A stretch of DNA of 64,000 bases from DASZJY01 sp036260255 (GTDB lineage: Bacteria > Actinomycetota > Acidimicrobiia > Acidimicrobiales > AC-14): assembly GCA_036260255.1 (NCBI GenBank), contig DATAAF010000005.1, positions 23,732-87,731 of the forward strand. Direction: 5' to 3'. Positions 31,858 through 39,823 of this stretch are shown here, one piece after another. Numbering within the stretch: position 1 is the first letter of the stretch; each line of letters starts with the position of its first letter. Under the pieces are notes generated by a model. It was not told where the DNA came from, made no database searches, and saw only the letters and a program-made list of their open reading frames with translations. A program made the translations under genes and the position numbers.

Positions 31858-32054
31858 GCGCCGTGGCCGCCCACGTGAGCGTCGACGACCGCTGCACCGC
31901 CTGCGGCGCGTGCCTGGTCACCTGTCCCGAGCGTGCCCTCGTCGCCGCGCCCGGGCGGCCCCGGGCCGTCGCCGGCCGGTGCACCGGCTGCCTGGCCTGC
32001 ATCGAGATCTGCCCCCGCGACGCCATCACCGTCGAGGACGGGGCGGCGACATGA
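31854..32054 (+). CDS. Small 2[4Fe-4S] ferredoxin embedded in corrin operon
   Basis: This 66-residue protein has two cluster motifs, CTACGACLVTCP and CTGCLACIEICP, spaced as in bacterial dicluster ferredoxins. It overlaps both neighbours by ATGA, so it is made in step with the corrin enzymes. It may supply electrons for cobalt reduction before adenosylation, for a ring-contraction redox step, or for reduction of the precorrin-6 macrocycle, for which no separate reductase (CbiJ/CobK) is visible here. The specific role is inferred only from position. Confidence 0.9.
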   Translation: MSAVAAHVSVDDRCTACGACLVTCPERALVAAPGRPRAVAGRCTGCLACIEICPRDAITVEDGAAT

Positions 32055-32620
32055 GCGTGCACCCCATCGAGTCCGAGAGCTTCCGCATCCTCGCCCGGCG
32101 GGTCGACCTCTCGCGGCGGGGGCCGCTGGCCCGGGCGGTGGTCGCCCGCATCGTCCACGCCACCGCCGACCCGGAGTACGCCCGCACGGTGGTCGCCGAC
32201 GAGGCGGACCTCGCCGCCGGCGTGGAGGCGCTGCGGGCGGGGGCCGCGGTGGTCACCGACGTGGAGATGGTGCGCCACGGCATCACCGGCGTGGACGCCC
32301 GGTGCTACCTGCCGGCGGTGGCCGACGGGACGACCCGCAGCGCCGCCGGCATGCGGGTGGCGGCGGGGCGCCATCCCGAGGGGGCGGTGTTCGTGGTCGG
32401 CTGCGCGCCCACCGCCCTGGCCGAGCTCGTGCGCCTGCACGCCGCCGGCGAGGTGGAGCCCGCCCTGGTGGTGGGGCTGCCCGTCGGCTTCGTAGGGGCG
32501 GCAGAGGCCAAGGAGGCGCTGAGGGCCAGCGGAATGCCAGCGGTCAGCAACGTCGGCGAGAAGGGGGGCAGCGCGGTCGCGGCGGCCGCCGTCAACGCCC
32601 TGGTGAGGCTGGCGTGCTGA
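32051..32620 (+). CDS. cbiC: Precorrin-8X / cobalt-precorrin-8 methylmutase
   Basis: This 189-residue CbiC/CobH enzyme moves the methyl group from C11 to C12 to give (cob/hydrogeno)byrinate. It begins with HPIESESFRILARRVDLS and carries VTDVEMVRHGITG, with the catalytic histidine, then VVGCAPTALAELVRLH and PVGFVGAAEAKEAL. It overlaps the ferredoxin gene (ATGA) and cbiX. Length is close to the usual 200-210. Confidence 0.94.
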   Translation: MSVHPIESESFRILARRVDLSRRGPLARAVVARIVHATADPEYARTVVADEADLAAGVEALRAGAAVVTDVEMVRHGITGVDARCYLPAVADGTTRSAAGMRVAAGRHPEGAVFVVGCAPTALAELVRLHAAGEVEPALVVGLPVGFVGAAEAKEALRASGMPAVSNVGEKGGSAVAAAAVNALVRLAC

Positions 32621-33486
32621 CCCGCCCCGAGCATCCCGCCCTGCTGATCGTGGGCCACGGCAGCCGCTCGGCCGCCGGCGTGGCCGAGTACTGGCGGCTG
32701 GCGTCGGCCGTCCGGGACCGGGCCCCCGAGCTCACCGTCGGTTGCGGGTTCATCGAGCTCGCCCGCCCCGACCTCGACACCGCGGTCGACCGCCTGGTGG
32801 CCGCCGGGGCCACGTCGGTCGTGGCCAGCCCCCCCATCCTGCTCGGCGCCGGCCATCTCAAGAACGACGGCCCTGCCGCCCTTCACCGGGGGCGGCACCG
32901 CCACCCCTCGGTGCGGTTCCGCTACGCCCGCGACCTGGGCATCCATCCGCTGGTCCTGGCGGTCGCCGAGGACCGGGTCAGGGCGGCGGTCGGCCCCGAC
33001 GACCCCGCCGGGACGGCGGTCGTGCTGGTGGGCCGGGGGTCCTCCGACCCCGACGCCAACGCCGACCTGTACAAGGTCGCCCGCCTCCTCTGGGACTCGC
33101 GGGGCCTCGGGATGGTCGAGCCCGCTTTCGTCTCGTTGGCGCCTCCGGACGTGGCCGGTGCCCTGGACCGCTGCCGCCGGCTCGGGGCCACCCGCATCGC
33201 GGTGGTCCCGTACTTCCTCTTCACTGGCGTCCTCGTCGAGCGCATCCGCGCCCAGACGGCGGCGTGGGCCGAGGCCCATCCCCAGGTCGACGTCCGCCAC
33301 GGCCCCCACCTGGGGGCCGACCCTCGGGTCGCCGCCCTGCTGCTCGAGCGCTACCGCGAGGCGCTCGACGGCGACGTGCGCATGAACTGCGACCTGTGCG
33401 TCTACCGGACGGCCCTGCCCGGCCACGAGCACCGCGTCGGTGCCCCCGTCGTGCTGGGCCACCACGACCACTCCGGAGGGGGGTGA
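32614..33486 (+). CDS. cbiX: Sirohydrochlorin cobaltochelatase CbiX, long form
   Basis: This 290-residue class II chelatase inserts cobalt into sirohydrochlorin at the start of the anaerobic route. Two duplicated halves are seen: IVGHGSRSAAGVAEYWRLA and VLVGRGSSDPDANADLYKVA, with ILLGAGHLKNDGP and VPYFLFTGVLVERI. The C-terminus adds MNCDLCVYRTALPGHEHR, a Cys pair typical of long CbiX forms, and ends with a His-rich GHHDHSGGG tail that could hold metal. The GTG start overlaps the cbiC stop by seven bases. Confidence 0.93.
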   Translation: MLTRPEHPALLIVGHGSRSAAGVAEYWRLASAVRDRAPELTVGCGFIELARPDLDTAVDRLVAAGATSVVASPPILLGAGHLKNDGPAALHRGRHRHPSVRFRYARDLGIHPLVLAVAEDRVRAAVGPDDPAGTAVVLVGRGSSDPDANADLYKVARLLWDSRGLGMVEPAFVSLAPPDVAGALDRCRRLGATRIAVVPYFLFTGVLVERIRAQTAAWAEAHPQVDVRHGPHLGADPRVAALLLERYREALDGDVRMNCDLCVYRTALPGHEHRVGAPVVLGHHDHSGGG

Positions 33487-33674
33487 TGCAACTGGAGACC
33501 GCCGAGCTCACCGGGCGGCGGGTGCCGCTGTGGGCGTGGTTGGCCGTGGTCGTTGCCGCCCTCGCCGCCTACGCCGTCACCTTGGAGAACGGGATGGTCC
33601 TGCGGGCCGGCGCCGACGTGGTGCACGAGCTGTTCCACGACGGCCGCCACTTCTTGGGCTTCCCTTGTCACTGA
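33486..33674 (+). CDS. cbtB: Cobalt transporter subunit CbtB
   Basis: This 62-residue protein has one membrane helix (VPLWAWLAVVVAALAAYAV) and the CbtB ending HELFHDGRHFLGFPCH, a His/Cys-rich probable cobalt-binding tail. ATG overlaps the cbiX stop by one base (TGATG). With CbtA it forms a putative cobalt uptake system commonly found under B12 control. Confidence 0.93.
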   Translation: MQLETAELTGRRVPLWAWLAVVVAALAAYAVTLENGMVLRAGADVVHELFHDGRHFLGFPCH

Positions 33675-33686
33675 TCGACCCCTCGC

Positions 33687-33738
33687 CGTTCCGGCGGTGG
33701 TTCTGTACCGGAGACGACACATGATCACCGCCGGAACG
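33687..33738 (+). promoter_or_regulatory. Perfect inverted repeat between cbtB and cbtA
   Basis: GTTCCGGCGGTG (33688-33699) and CACCGCCGGAAC (33726-33737) are perfect complements, extended by one more pair, around a 26-base loop. It fills the only real gap in the operon and can act as an mRNA-stabilising stem, a partial terminator setting cbtA below cbtB, or a regulator site. Confidence 0.55.
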
Positions 33739-33761
33739 CAACTCGAGACGGGGAGACCACC

Positions 33762-34499
33762 TTGCGACGGTTGATCCGCGACGGCGCGCTGGCCGGGCTG
33801 GCCGGTGGCGCCGCCCTCGCCGTCGTGCTGGTCCTCCTCGGCGAGGAGAGCATCGGCCGGGCCATCGCCTTGGAGCAGGGCGACGGAGGGGAGATGTTCT
33901 CTCGCGGCACCCAGACGGCGGGAGGTGTCCTCGCCGCCCTCGTCTGGGGGGCCGCCCTCGGGGTCGTCTTCGCCTTCGTGTTCCCGGTGGCCCGCCGGCG
34001 GCTGGCCACGGCCTCGGACTGGCGGGCGGCGGTCGGCCTGGCCGTCCTCGGGTTCCTCACCGTCAACCTGGTGCCGTTCCTGAAGTACACGCCGAACCCG
34101 CCGGGCGTCGGCGACCCCGACACGATCGGGCGCCGCACCGCTCTCTACCTCCTCCTGCTGGCATGGGCGGCCCTCGCCGCCGCCGCCGCCTGGGCGGTCG
34201 GCCGGCGCCTCGCCGACGACCCGCCCGCGCTGCCCGAGCACCTGCGGGCGCCGGCCGTCGTCGCCGTCTACGTCGTCGTGGTCGCCACCGGGTTCGTCGG
34301 GCTGCCCGGGTCGCCCGACCCCGTCACCGCCCCCGCCGCCCTCGTCTGGCGGTTCCGCCTGGCCAGCCTGGCCGGCACCGCCGCCTTCTGGGCGGTGTGC
34401 GGGGTGGCGTTCGGGTGGCTTCGCCTGGCCGCCGCCGGCCGGTCGCCCTTTTCCTCACGAGGGGCGCCCAGCCGCGCCGGGGCGACGGGGGAGCCCTGA
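33762..34499 (+). CDS. cbtA: Cobalt transporter subunit CbtA
   Basis: This 245-residue membrane protein has about six helices and the CbtA segment LVPFLKYTPNPPGVGDPDTI GRRT region between helices three and four. It pairs with CbtB for presumed cobalt uptake, consistent with its position at the end of the corrin operon. The start is a TTG at 33762, with GGGGAGA about 6 bases upstream; no better start exists in frame. It ends in a short basic tail. Confidence 0.9.
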   Translation: MRRLIRDGALAGLAGGAALAVVLVLLGEESIGRAIALEQGDGGEMFSRGTQTAGGVLAALVWGAALGVVFAFVFPVARRRLATASDWRAAVGLAVLGFLTVNLVPFLKYTPNPPGVGDPDTIGRRTALYLLLLAWAALAAAAAWAVGRRLADDPPALPEHLRAPAVVAVYVVVVATGFVGLPGSPDPVTAPAALVWRFRLASLAGTAAFWAVCGVAFGWLRLAAAGRSPFSSRGAPSRAGATGEP

Positions 34500-34509
34500 G
34501 CCGGCACCC

Positions 34510-35205
34510 GTGGCCCGGGCGGCGATCTTCGACTTCTACGGCACCCTCGCCCGTGCCGTGCGCTGGGGGCCGTCGGTCGCCGACGTCTTCGCCGGGCTCG
34601 GCCACCGGCTCGACGAGGAGGCCTACGAGGCCTGGCGGGGCGAGGTGTTCGACGGCATGGAGCACCTGGCCCAGTCCGAGAGCCGGGACCTGTACCTGGC
34701 GTGGGAACGGGCCCGCCTGCGGCGCCTGGGGACGGCGTCGGGCGTCGGGCCGGAGGACGTCGAGGAGCTGGCCGCCGAGCTCCACCGGGCGATGCAGGAC
34801 TTCCGCCTGGCCGCCTACGACGAGGTGCCCGAGGTGCTGGCCGAGCTGCGCCGCCGGGGGCTGGTCGTGGCCGTCTGCTCCAACTGGACGTGGGACCTCG
34901 ACGTCGCCCTCAAGCAGTGCGCGCTGTCGGGCGCCGCCGACGTGGTGGTGACGTCGGCCCAGGCAGGCGTCCGCAAGCCCCATCCCCGGATCTTCTCCCT
35001 CACCCTCGAGCGCTGCGGCGTGGCGCCGGCCGAGGCCGTCTTCGTCGGGGACACCTGGTACCCCGACGTCGAGGGGGCGCTGGCCGCCGGACTCCGTCCC
35101 GTCCACGTCTGGCGCCCGGAGGAGGCGGTCGGCGCCGAGCCCCCGCCGCTTCCCGCCGGCGTCCAGCGGGTGAGCGACCTCAGCGGCGTCCTCGAGCTGG
35201 TCTGA
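34510..35205 (+). CDS. HAD-superfamily hydrolase
   Basis: This 231-residue protein has the HAD motifs in order: nucleophile Asp8 in FDFYGTLARA, Ser/Thr in VCSNWTWDLD, Lys in VRKPHPRIF and acidic GDTWYPDVEGA. Tyr replaces the second Asp of motif I, as in haloacid dehalogenases and some phosphatases, so it is a small-molecule dehalogenase/phosphatase-like enzyme of unknown substrate. The GTG start is 10 bases after cbtA; it may be cotranscribed, and a phosphatase would suit the missing alpha-ribazole-phosphate phosphatase step, but this is speculation. Confidence 0.85.
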   Translation: MARAAIFDFYGTLARAVRWGPSVADVFAGLGHRLDEEAYEAWRGEVFDGMEHLAQSESRDLYLAWERARLRRLGTASGVGPEDVEELAAELHRAMQDFRLAAYDEVPEVLAELRRRGLVVAVCSNWTWDLDVALKQCALSGAADVVVTSAQAGVRKPHPRIFSLTLERCGVAPAEAVFVGDTWYPDVEGALAAGLRPVHVWRPEEAVGAEPPPLPAGVQRVSDLSGVLELV

Positions 35206-35208
35206 TCC

Positions 35209-35610
35209 CTACGCGGGGAGGAACGTCAGGCGCACGCGGCGGTCGGTGTTGTCCTCGTTGAAGTCCACGAGGACAACGCTCTGCCACGTGCCCAGCAGCG
35301 GCCGGCCCTCTTCGACCGGCAGGACGAGCGAGGGGCTCACCAGCACGGGCAGGAGGTGGTCGGCGCCGTGGCCAGGTGAGCCGTGCTGGTGCCGCCAGCG
35401 GTCGTCGCGCGGGATGACCTCGCTCAGCAGCCGCTCGAGGTCGCTCTCCGACCCCGACCCCGTCTCCATGAGAGCGAGGCCGGCGGTGGCGTGGGGGACG
35501 AAGACGTGCACGAGGCCGTCGCCCTTGCCCCCGCAGAAGCCGGAGACCTCGTCGGTGACGTCGGTCACCCGGGACCGGGAGGTGTCGACTCGGAGCTCGG
35601 TGGTGTCCAT
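35209..35610 (-). CDS. YjbQ/UPF0047 family protein
   Basis: This 133-residue protein is a compact single-domain YjbQ family member. VHVFVPHATAGLALMETG and DRWRHQHGSPGHGADHL are the conserved His/Asp motifs, and GRPLLGTWQSVVLVDFNE ends the fold. Some members have weak thiamine-phosphate synthase activity; the true role is unclear. It lies five bases downstream of the AlgH-like gene on the same strand. Confidence 0.9.
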   Translation of the reverse strand: MDTTELRVDTSRSRVTDVTDEVSGFCGGKGDGLVHVFVPHATAGLALMETGSGSESDLERLLSEVIPRDDRWRHQHGSPGHGADHLLPVLVSPSLVLPVEEGRPLLGTWQSVVLVDFNEDNTDRRVRLTFLPA

Positions 35611-35615
35611 GGCCG

Positions 35616-36179
35616 TTAGTTCATCACCGGGTCGGTCGGGAAGTTGGCGACCATGGCCAGCTTGCCCCGCTGGCGGCGCAGGACCGTCCGCCACAGGTCG
35701 TCGGGGTCGGCCGACAGGGCGTCGTCGGGGAGGGCGTCGAGCACGTACCACGCCCCCGACGCCACCTCGCCCTCCAGCTGGTCGGCGCCCCATCCGGCGT
35801 AGCCGGCGAACACTCGGATGTCGCGCACCGGCTGGCTCAGCTCCTCGGGGTCGCGCCCGAGGTCGACGGTGCCCAGGCCGGCGAACAGGGGGCGCCAGCC
35901 CTCGGGCTCGTCCTCCGCCACCACCGGTGTGCGGGCGATGCAGATCGCCGCCGTCGGGGCGACGGGCCCGCCCTCGAACACGACCGACGGGTCGGCCGCC
36001 AGGCCCTCCCACCGGGGCAGGGCGGCGTAGAGGTCGGTCCCCGTCGGGCGGTTGAGGACGACACCGACGGCGCCTTCGGGGCCGTGCTCGAGCACCAGGA
36101 CGACGGTGCGGTCGAAGTTGGGGTCGCGCAGCGCCGGGGCGGCCACCAGCAACCGTCCGGTGAACGAGCCCTCGCTCAT
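35616..36179 (-). CDS. AlgH/YqgE (UPF0301) family protein
   Basis: This 187-residue cytosolic protein matches the YqgE/AlgH family: GSFTGRLLVAAPALRDPNFD at the start, VVLNRPTGTDL, VFEGGPVAP and RVFAGYAGWGADQLEGEV. Family members are widespread and of poorly defined regulatory function. The ATG at 36179 is the natural start. The stop is followed five bases later by the yjbQ ATG. Confidence 0.92.
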   Translation of the reverse strand: MSEGSFTGRLLVAAPALRDPNFDRTVVLVLEHGPEGAVGVVLNRPTGTDLYAALPRWEGLAADPSVVFEGGPVAPTAAICIARTPVVAEDEPEGWRPLFAGLGTVDLGRDPEELSQPVRDIRVFAGYAGWGADQLEGEVASGAWYVLDALPDDALSADPDDLWRTVLRRQRGKLAMVANFPTDPVMN

Positions 36180-36212
36180 GCCCGAAATGATCCCCTGGAC
36201 CCTGACGCGACA

Positions 36213-36238
36213 CTCGCCGGGTGCGATCACCCGGCGAG
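36213..36238 (-). terminator. Strong hairpin terminator
   Basis: CTCGCCGGGTG (36213-36223) and CACCCGGCGAG (36228-36238) form a perfect 11-bp stem with a CGAT loop, 24 bases after the stop of the secreted-protein gene on the minus strand. Confidence 0.75.
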
Positions 36239-36261
36239 CGTCGGCTGCGGAGCTGGGGACC

Positions 36262-37956
36262 CTACGGCGAGGCGACCTCGCCGGTGCGGCGGCGCAGGCG
36301 CCGGCGCAGCTCGAGCGCCAGGAAGAGGAGCGCCCCACCGAGCACCAGGTAGCGGGAGTCGCCGCCCGTTGCGGACAGCTGGCCCCGGCCGATGTCCGGC
36401 CCGATGAGCGTCGTCGAGCCGCTGATGGCGGCACCCTGGAACTGGGCCTGGCCCACGATCGCCTGTCCGGCGGCCCCGCCCGTGCAGTTGCCCAACGTGG
36501 CGGTCACGTCGGCCGTGTCCCTGGCCACGCCGGTGCCCCCGACGACCCGGCCGGTCACGGTGAGCCGTATTGGTGGCTGTCCTCGGGTGTAGTTGCCGAG
36601 GTTCTCCCATCTGACGGTGTTGCCTTGGACCACGCCGCCGTTGCTGGCGCTCAGCAGCTGGATCCGCGGGTTGCCGCTCTGGACGCCGTGGGTGTCGGTC
36701 ACCCTGATGCCGATGAGGTCGCAGGCGAAGAACCGGGCGAACAGGGCGGGGTCGGACGGGATGGTGATCGTCCAGGTGATGGTGTCACCGGCGGCCGCCG
36801 GGTTGGGCGTCGCCGTCTTGCCCACTGGGATGTTGCAGCGCACGCCGCCGGCAGGGACGGTGGCCGACACCTCCATGTGCCCGACGCTGAGGTCGAGCAC
36901 GCCGAGGGCCTCGAGCAGCTGGACCCGGCTCACCACGTCGATCGCCGCGGCCGCCCGGGTGCCGCCGGCGAGGTCGATGGTGGGCGCGCTGCCGGGGGGG
37001 CCGCCGATGGCTCGGGGCGGCTGGCCGACGCTGACCAGGGCGATCGGCGACAAGTCGAGGGTCAGCCCGTTCTGGCCCAGGAGGTCCGAGAGCCGGACCG
37101 GGCCCAGGACGGGCACGCCACCCGCGGTCCGGATCGTGATGAGGGGGTTGCCGAGGTTCTCGATCCTGGCCCCACCGGGCTTCCCGGTGGCGACCGCCCG
37201 CAGCCCGAACTCGCCGGCAACCTCGACGAGGAGCGTGGGCCCGAGCGCGGTGTTCAGGATGCTGACAGGTGCGGCGATCTGGCGGACCTCGCTGGCCAGA
37301 CCGAAGGTGCCGTCGCCGTTCGGGATGAAGTAGGAGAACGACCGGGTCTGGGAGACGTTGTTGCCGGCGGCGCTGGTGGCCAGCGCGGCCGTGCCCGGCT
37401 CCCCGACGAGATGCACGTTGGCGGCGTACCCGAGGCCATAGCTGATGGGCTGGCCGATGGCGCAGATGTTGGGGTCGTAGATGGCCTGTGCCTGCCCCCG
37501 CAGCAGGGACGCGAAGGCGACGGGCGACAGGTCGAGGGCGATCTCTCGGGTGATGAGATCGCTCGGCGGAGGAGCCGACGCCTCGGCGAGCCCGGTGAGC
37601 AGGAGCTGGTTGGCGGTGGCCTGCTGCTGGGCGGGGACAGCCAGTCCGACCTCGAGGCCCGTGCCGCGCCCGTAGGCGTTCTTGTTGGCCAGCGCCGGGT
37701 TGACGTTCTGCCCGAGCTCGTCGGTGCGGGGCGCCAGCCCCTGCGAGTTCACCGCCTGGGCGGCCCGGGCGGCGTGGACGCCCCCGACCGTGGTGGTCCC
37801 GACCGTGAGCACGTTCGTGCTGAGGACCGTGCCCGTCCCGAAGGCCGAGAACACCTGGTTCGCCTGGGCGCTGGCCGGCCCGGCGACGACGGCCGTGAAC
37901 GCGGCCGCCGCTGCGGTCATGACCGCCGTGAGCAGCACCGCTACTCGCGTCCTCAC
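36262..37956 (-). CDS. Secreted, membrane- or wall-anchored protein
   Basis: This 564-residue protein starts with a GTG at 37956, supported by GGGAGG seven bases upstream, giving a clean signal peptide (RVAVLLTAVMTAAAAAFTAV then AGPASAQA). The mature part is a long beta-rich region without known catalytic motifs. Residues about 390-500 contain two bacterial Ig-like or DUF11-like repeats (KTATPNPAAAGDTITWTITI and RVTDTHGVQSGN). The end has LSATGGD, a hydrophobic stretch and RRRLRRR, resembling a sortase or archaeosortase-like anchor. An in-frame extension to 38118 has no signal and is rejected. Function is unknown; it may be part of the cell surface along with the 6588 protein. Confidence 0.82.
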   Translation of the reverse strand: MRTRVAVLLTAVMTAAAAAFTAVVAGPASAQANQVFSAFGTGTVLSTNVLTVGTTTVGGVHAARAAQAVNSQGLAPRTDELGQNVNPALANKNAYGRGTGLEVGLAVPAQQQATANQLLLTGLAEASAPPPSDLITREIALDLSPVAFASLLRGQAQAIYDPNICAIGQPISYGLGYAANVHLVGEPGTAALATSAAGNNVSQTRSFSYFIPNGDGTFGLASEVRQIAAPVSILNTALGPTLLVEVAGEFGLRAVATGKPGGARIENLGNPLITIRTAGGVPVLGPVRLSDLLGQNGLTLDLSPIALVSVGQPPRAIGGPPGSAPTIDLAGGTRAAAAIDVVSRVQLLEALGVLDLSVGHMEVSATVPAGGVRCNIPVGKTATPNPAAAGDTITWTITIPSDPALFARFFACDLIGIRVTDTHGVQSGNPRIQLLSASNGGVVQGNTVRWENLGNYTRGQPPIRLTVTGRVVGGTGVARDTADVTATLGNCTGGAAGQAIVGQAQFQGAAISGSTTLIGPDIGRGQLSATGGDSRYLVLGGALLFLALELRRRLRRRTGEVASP

Positions 37957-38207
37957 GTGTGTCCTCCCTTGTCGCCCGCCAGGCGGGCCGTCGCACGGTG
38001 GCCCGGGGAGCCGGACCCGCTCCTCGTCATCCGTTCGGGGGACGCATGGTGTCGGCACCTTCGATCCGCCCGGTGCACACGTGGGTCGGGTCGTCCCGCG
38101 ATCGGCGAACAGTAGCAAACCACGTCATATACATGGGGGATCGGCGCACAACGTCACAGCTCCCGCCGCCCCCCTCCTTCAGGCGCCGTTACCGTAGTCA
38201 AGTCACG

Positions 38208-39794
38208 ATGCCGAGTCCACCCCGGTCGGCCCTCGACGGTGGGCCGGCAGGGCCGTTGACGGCCCCCCTCGACGCAGTGGTGGTGGGCGCCGGCCACAAC
38301 GGGCTGGTGGCCGCGTGCTACCTGGCCCGGGCCGGGCTCGACGTGTGCGTGCTGGAGGCGCTCGATGCCCCGGGAGGGGGGTCGCGGAGCGCCGAGACGG
38401 TCCCCGGCTACCGCTTCGATCTCCACTCGGTGGCCCACAACATCATCAACATGACCGACATCCCGGCCGAGCTCGACCTCGCCGGCGCGGGCCTCGTGTA
38501 CCAGGAGATGGACCCCTTCAGCGTCGCCATCCACGCCGACGGCCGGCGGGTCCGCTTCTACCGGTCCGTGGAGGACACCGTCGCCTCCATCGCCGAGCAC
38601 GACCGGGACGAGGCTCGCGCCTACGCCGCCTTCATCGAGAAGGCGATGCCCGTCGTGCGCACCGTCCTCCCGGCGGTGCGGGGCCAGATGACGCCCCGTG
38701 AGGTGCCCGAGCGGGTCGCGAACCTGCTGCGCTCGTTCAACCGCCGACCGGCGGCGACCCTCCGCGACCTCATCGGGCCCTACGACTCCCTCCTCCGCCG
38801 CTGGCTGCCCAGCGATCTCACGCGCGGGCCGGTGGCGGCGTTCGCCGCCCACGCCGCGTCGGGGCCGTCGTCGCCAGGTGGGTCCCTCTTCGCCTTCTGG
38901 CAGGCGGCGTACCACCTGTTCGGTCAGTGGCACGCGCGCGGGGGCGCCCAGGGGCTGGTCGACGCGCTGGTCACCCGGCTGCGCGCCTTCGGGGGGGAGC
39001 TGCGCTGCGGCGCCCCGGTGGCCCGCATCCTCGCCCCCGGCGGCCGGGTGCGGGCGGTCGTCACCGAGGAGGGCGAGCGAATCGAGGCGCGGGCGGTGAT
39101 CACGGCCATCGATCCGAAGACCGCCCTGCTCGGGCTGCTCGACCCTCCCCTCGCCGGCGCCGACGCGGCCGACCTGGCCGCCGCCCGCCGCGGGAACGTC
39201 GTCCAGGCCGTCATCCACGTGGCGTCCGACCGCCTCCCCGCCTATCCCGGCGCCCGCCCGGGCGACTGGAACGGGCTGCAGAGCTACGTCGACCGCCTCG
39301 ACGACCTCGTGGCGGCGTGGGCCGCCGCCGAGGCCGGGCTCCTCCCCGACCCCGTGCCGCTCTACGCCTTCACCACGTCGGCCATCGACGACTCCCTCGC
39401 CCCGCCCGGGCACCACACCGTCTACCTCGCCTGCCCGGCGGCGCCGTCGAAGGTGGAGGGCGGGTGGGCGGCCCGCCGCGACGACCTGGTCGAGCGGGCC
39501 CTCGCCGCCGTCGAGGAGCGCGCCCCCGGCTTCCTCGACGGCGTCCGGGGGCTGGCCCCTTGGACGCCCGACGACATGGAGCGGCACGAGCGCTGGCCCG
39601 GCGGCCATCCCATGCACCTCGACATCGCCTTCGACCAGCTCGGGCCCTTCCGGCCCACCCGAGGCCTGAGCCGCCACCGCACGACGGTCGCCGGCTTGTA
39701 CGTGTCCGGGGCGGGCACCAACCCCTCGGGGGGCATCTCCGGCGCGCCGGGACGGCGGGCGGCCAAGGCCTTGCTGGCCGACCGGGGACGCTAG
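38208..39794 (+). CDS. Phytoene-desaturase-like FAD/NAD(P) oxidoreductase
   Basis: This 528-residue protein has the dinucleotide-binding motif VVVGAGHNGLVAACYLARAG at residues 24-43 and the C-terminal CrtI-type segment YVSGAGTNPSGGISGAPGRR. It belongs to the PYROXD2/CrtI-like oxidoreductases, not to a defined carotenoid enzyme. No other carotenoid gene is nearby. The ATG at 38208 gives 20 residues before the Rossmann motif. A TAGTCAAGTCACG sequence just upstream shares the TCAAGTC core of the 8209 site. Confidence 0.88.
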   Translation: MPSPPRSALDGGPAGPLTAPLDAVVVGAGHNGLVAACYLARAGLDVCVLEALDAPGGGSRSAETVPGYRFDLHSVAHNIINMTDIPAELDLAGAGLVYQEMDPFSVAIHADGRRVRFYRSVEDTVASIAEHDRDEARAYAAFIEKAMPVVRTVLPAVRGQMTPREVPERVANLLRSFNRRPAATLRDLIGPYDSLLRRWLPSDLTRGPVAAFAAHAASGPSSPGGSLFAFWQAAYHLFGQWHARGGAQGLVDALVTRLRAFGGELRCGAPVARILAPGGRVRAVVTEEGERIEARAVITAIDPKTALLGLLDPPLAGADAADLAAARRGNVVQAVIHVASDRLPAYPGARPGDWNGLQSYVDRLDDLVAAWAAAEAGLLPDPVPLYAFTTSAIDDSLAPPGHHTVYLACPAAPSKVEGGWAARRDDLVERALAAVEERAPGFLDGVRGLAPWTPDDMERHERWPGGHPMHLDIAFDQLGPFRPTRGLSRHRTTVAGLYVSGAGTNPSGGISGAPGRRAAKALLADRGR

Positions 39795-39823
39795 TTCTCG
39801 CCGGTCTCGGGTAGGAACCGGGG

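Noticed and set aside
37957..38118. N-terminal extension of the secreted protein to 38118
   Set aside because: It would bury the signal peptide; GTG at 37956 has a good ribosome-binding site.
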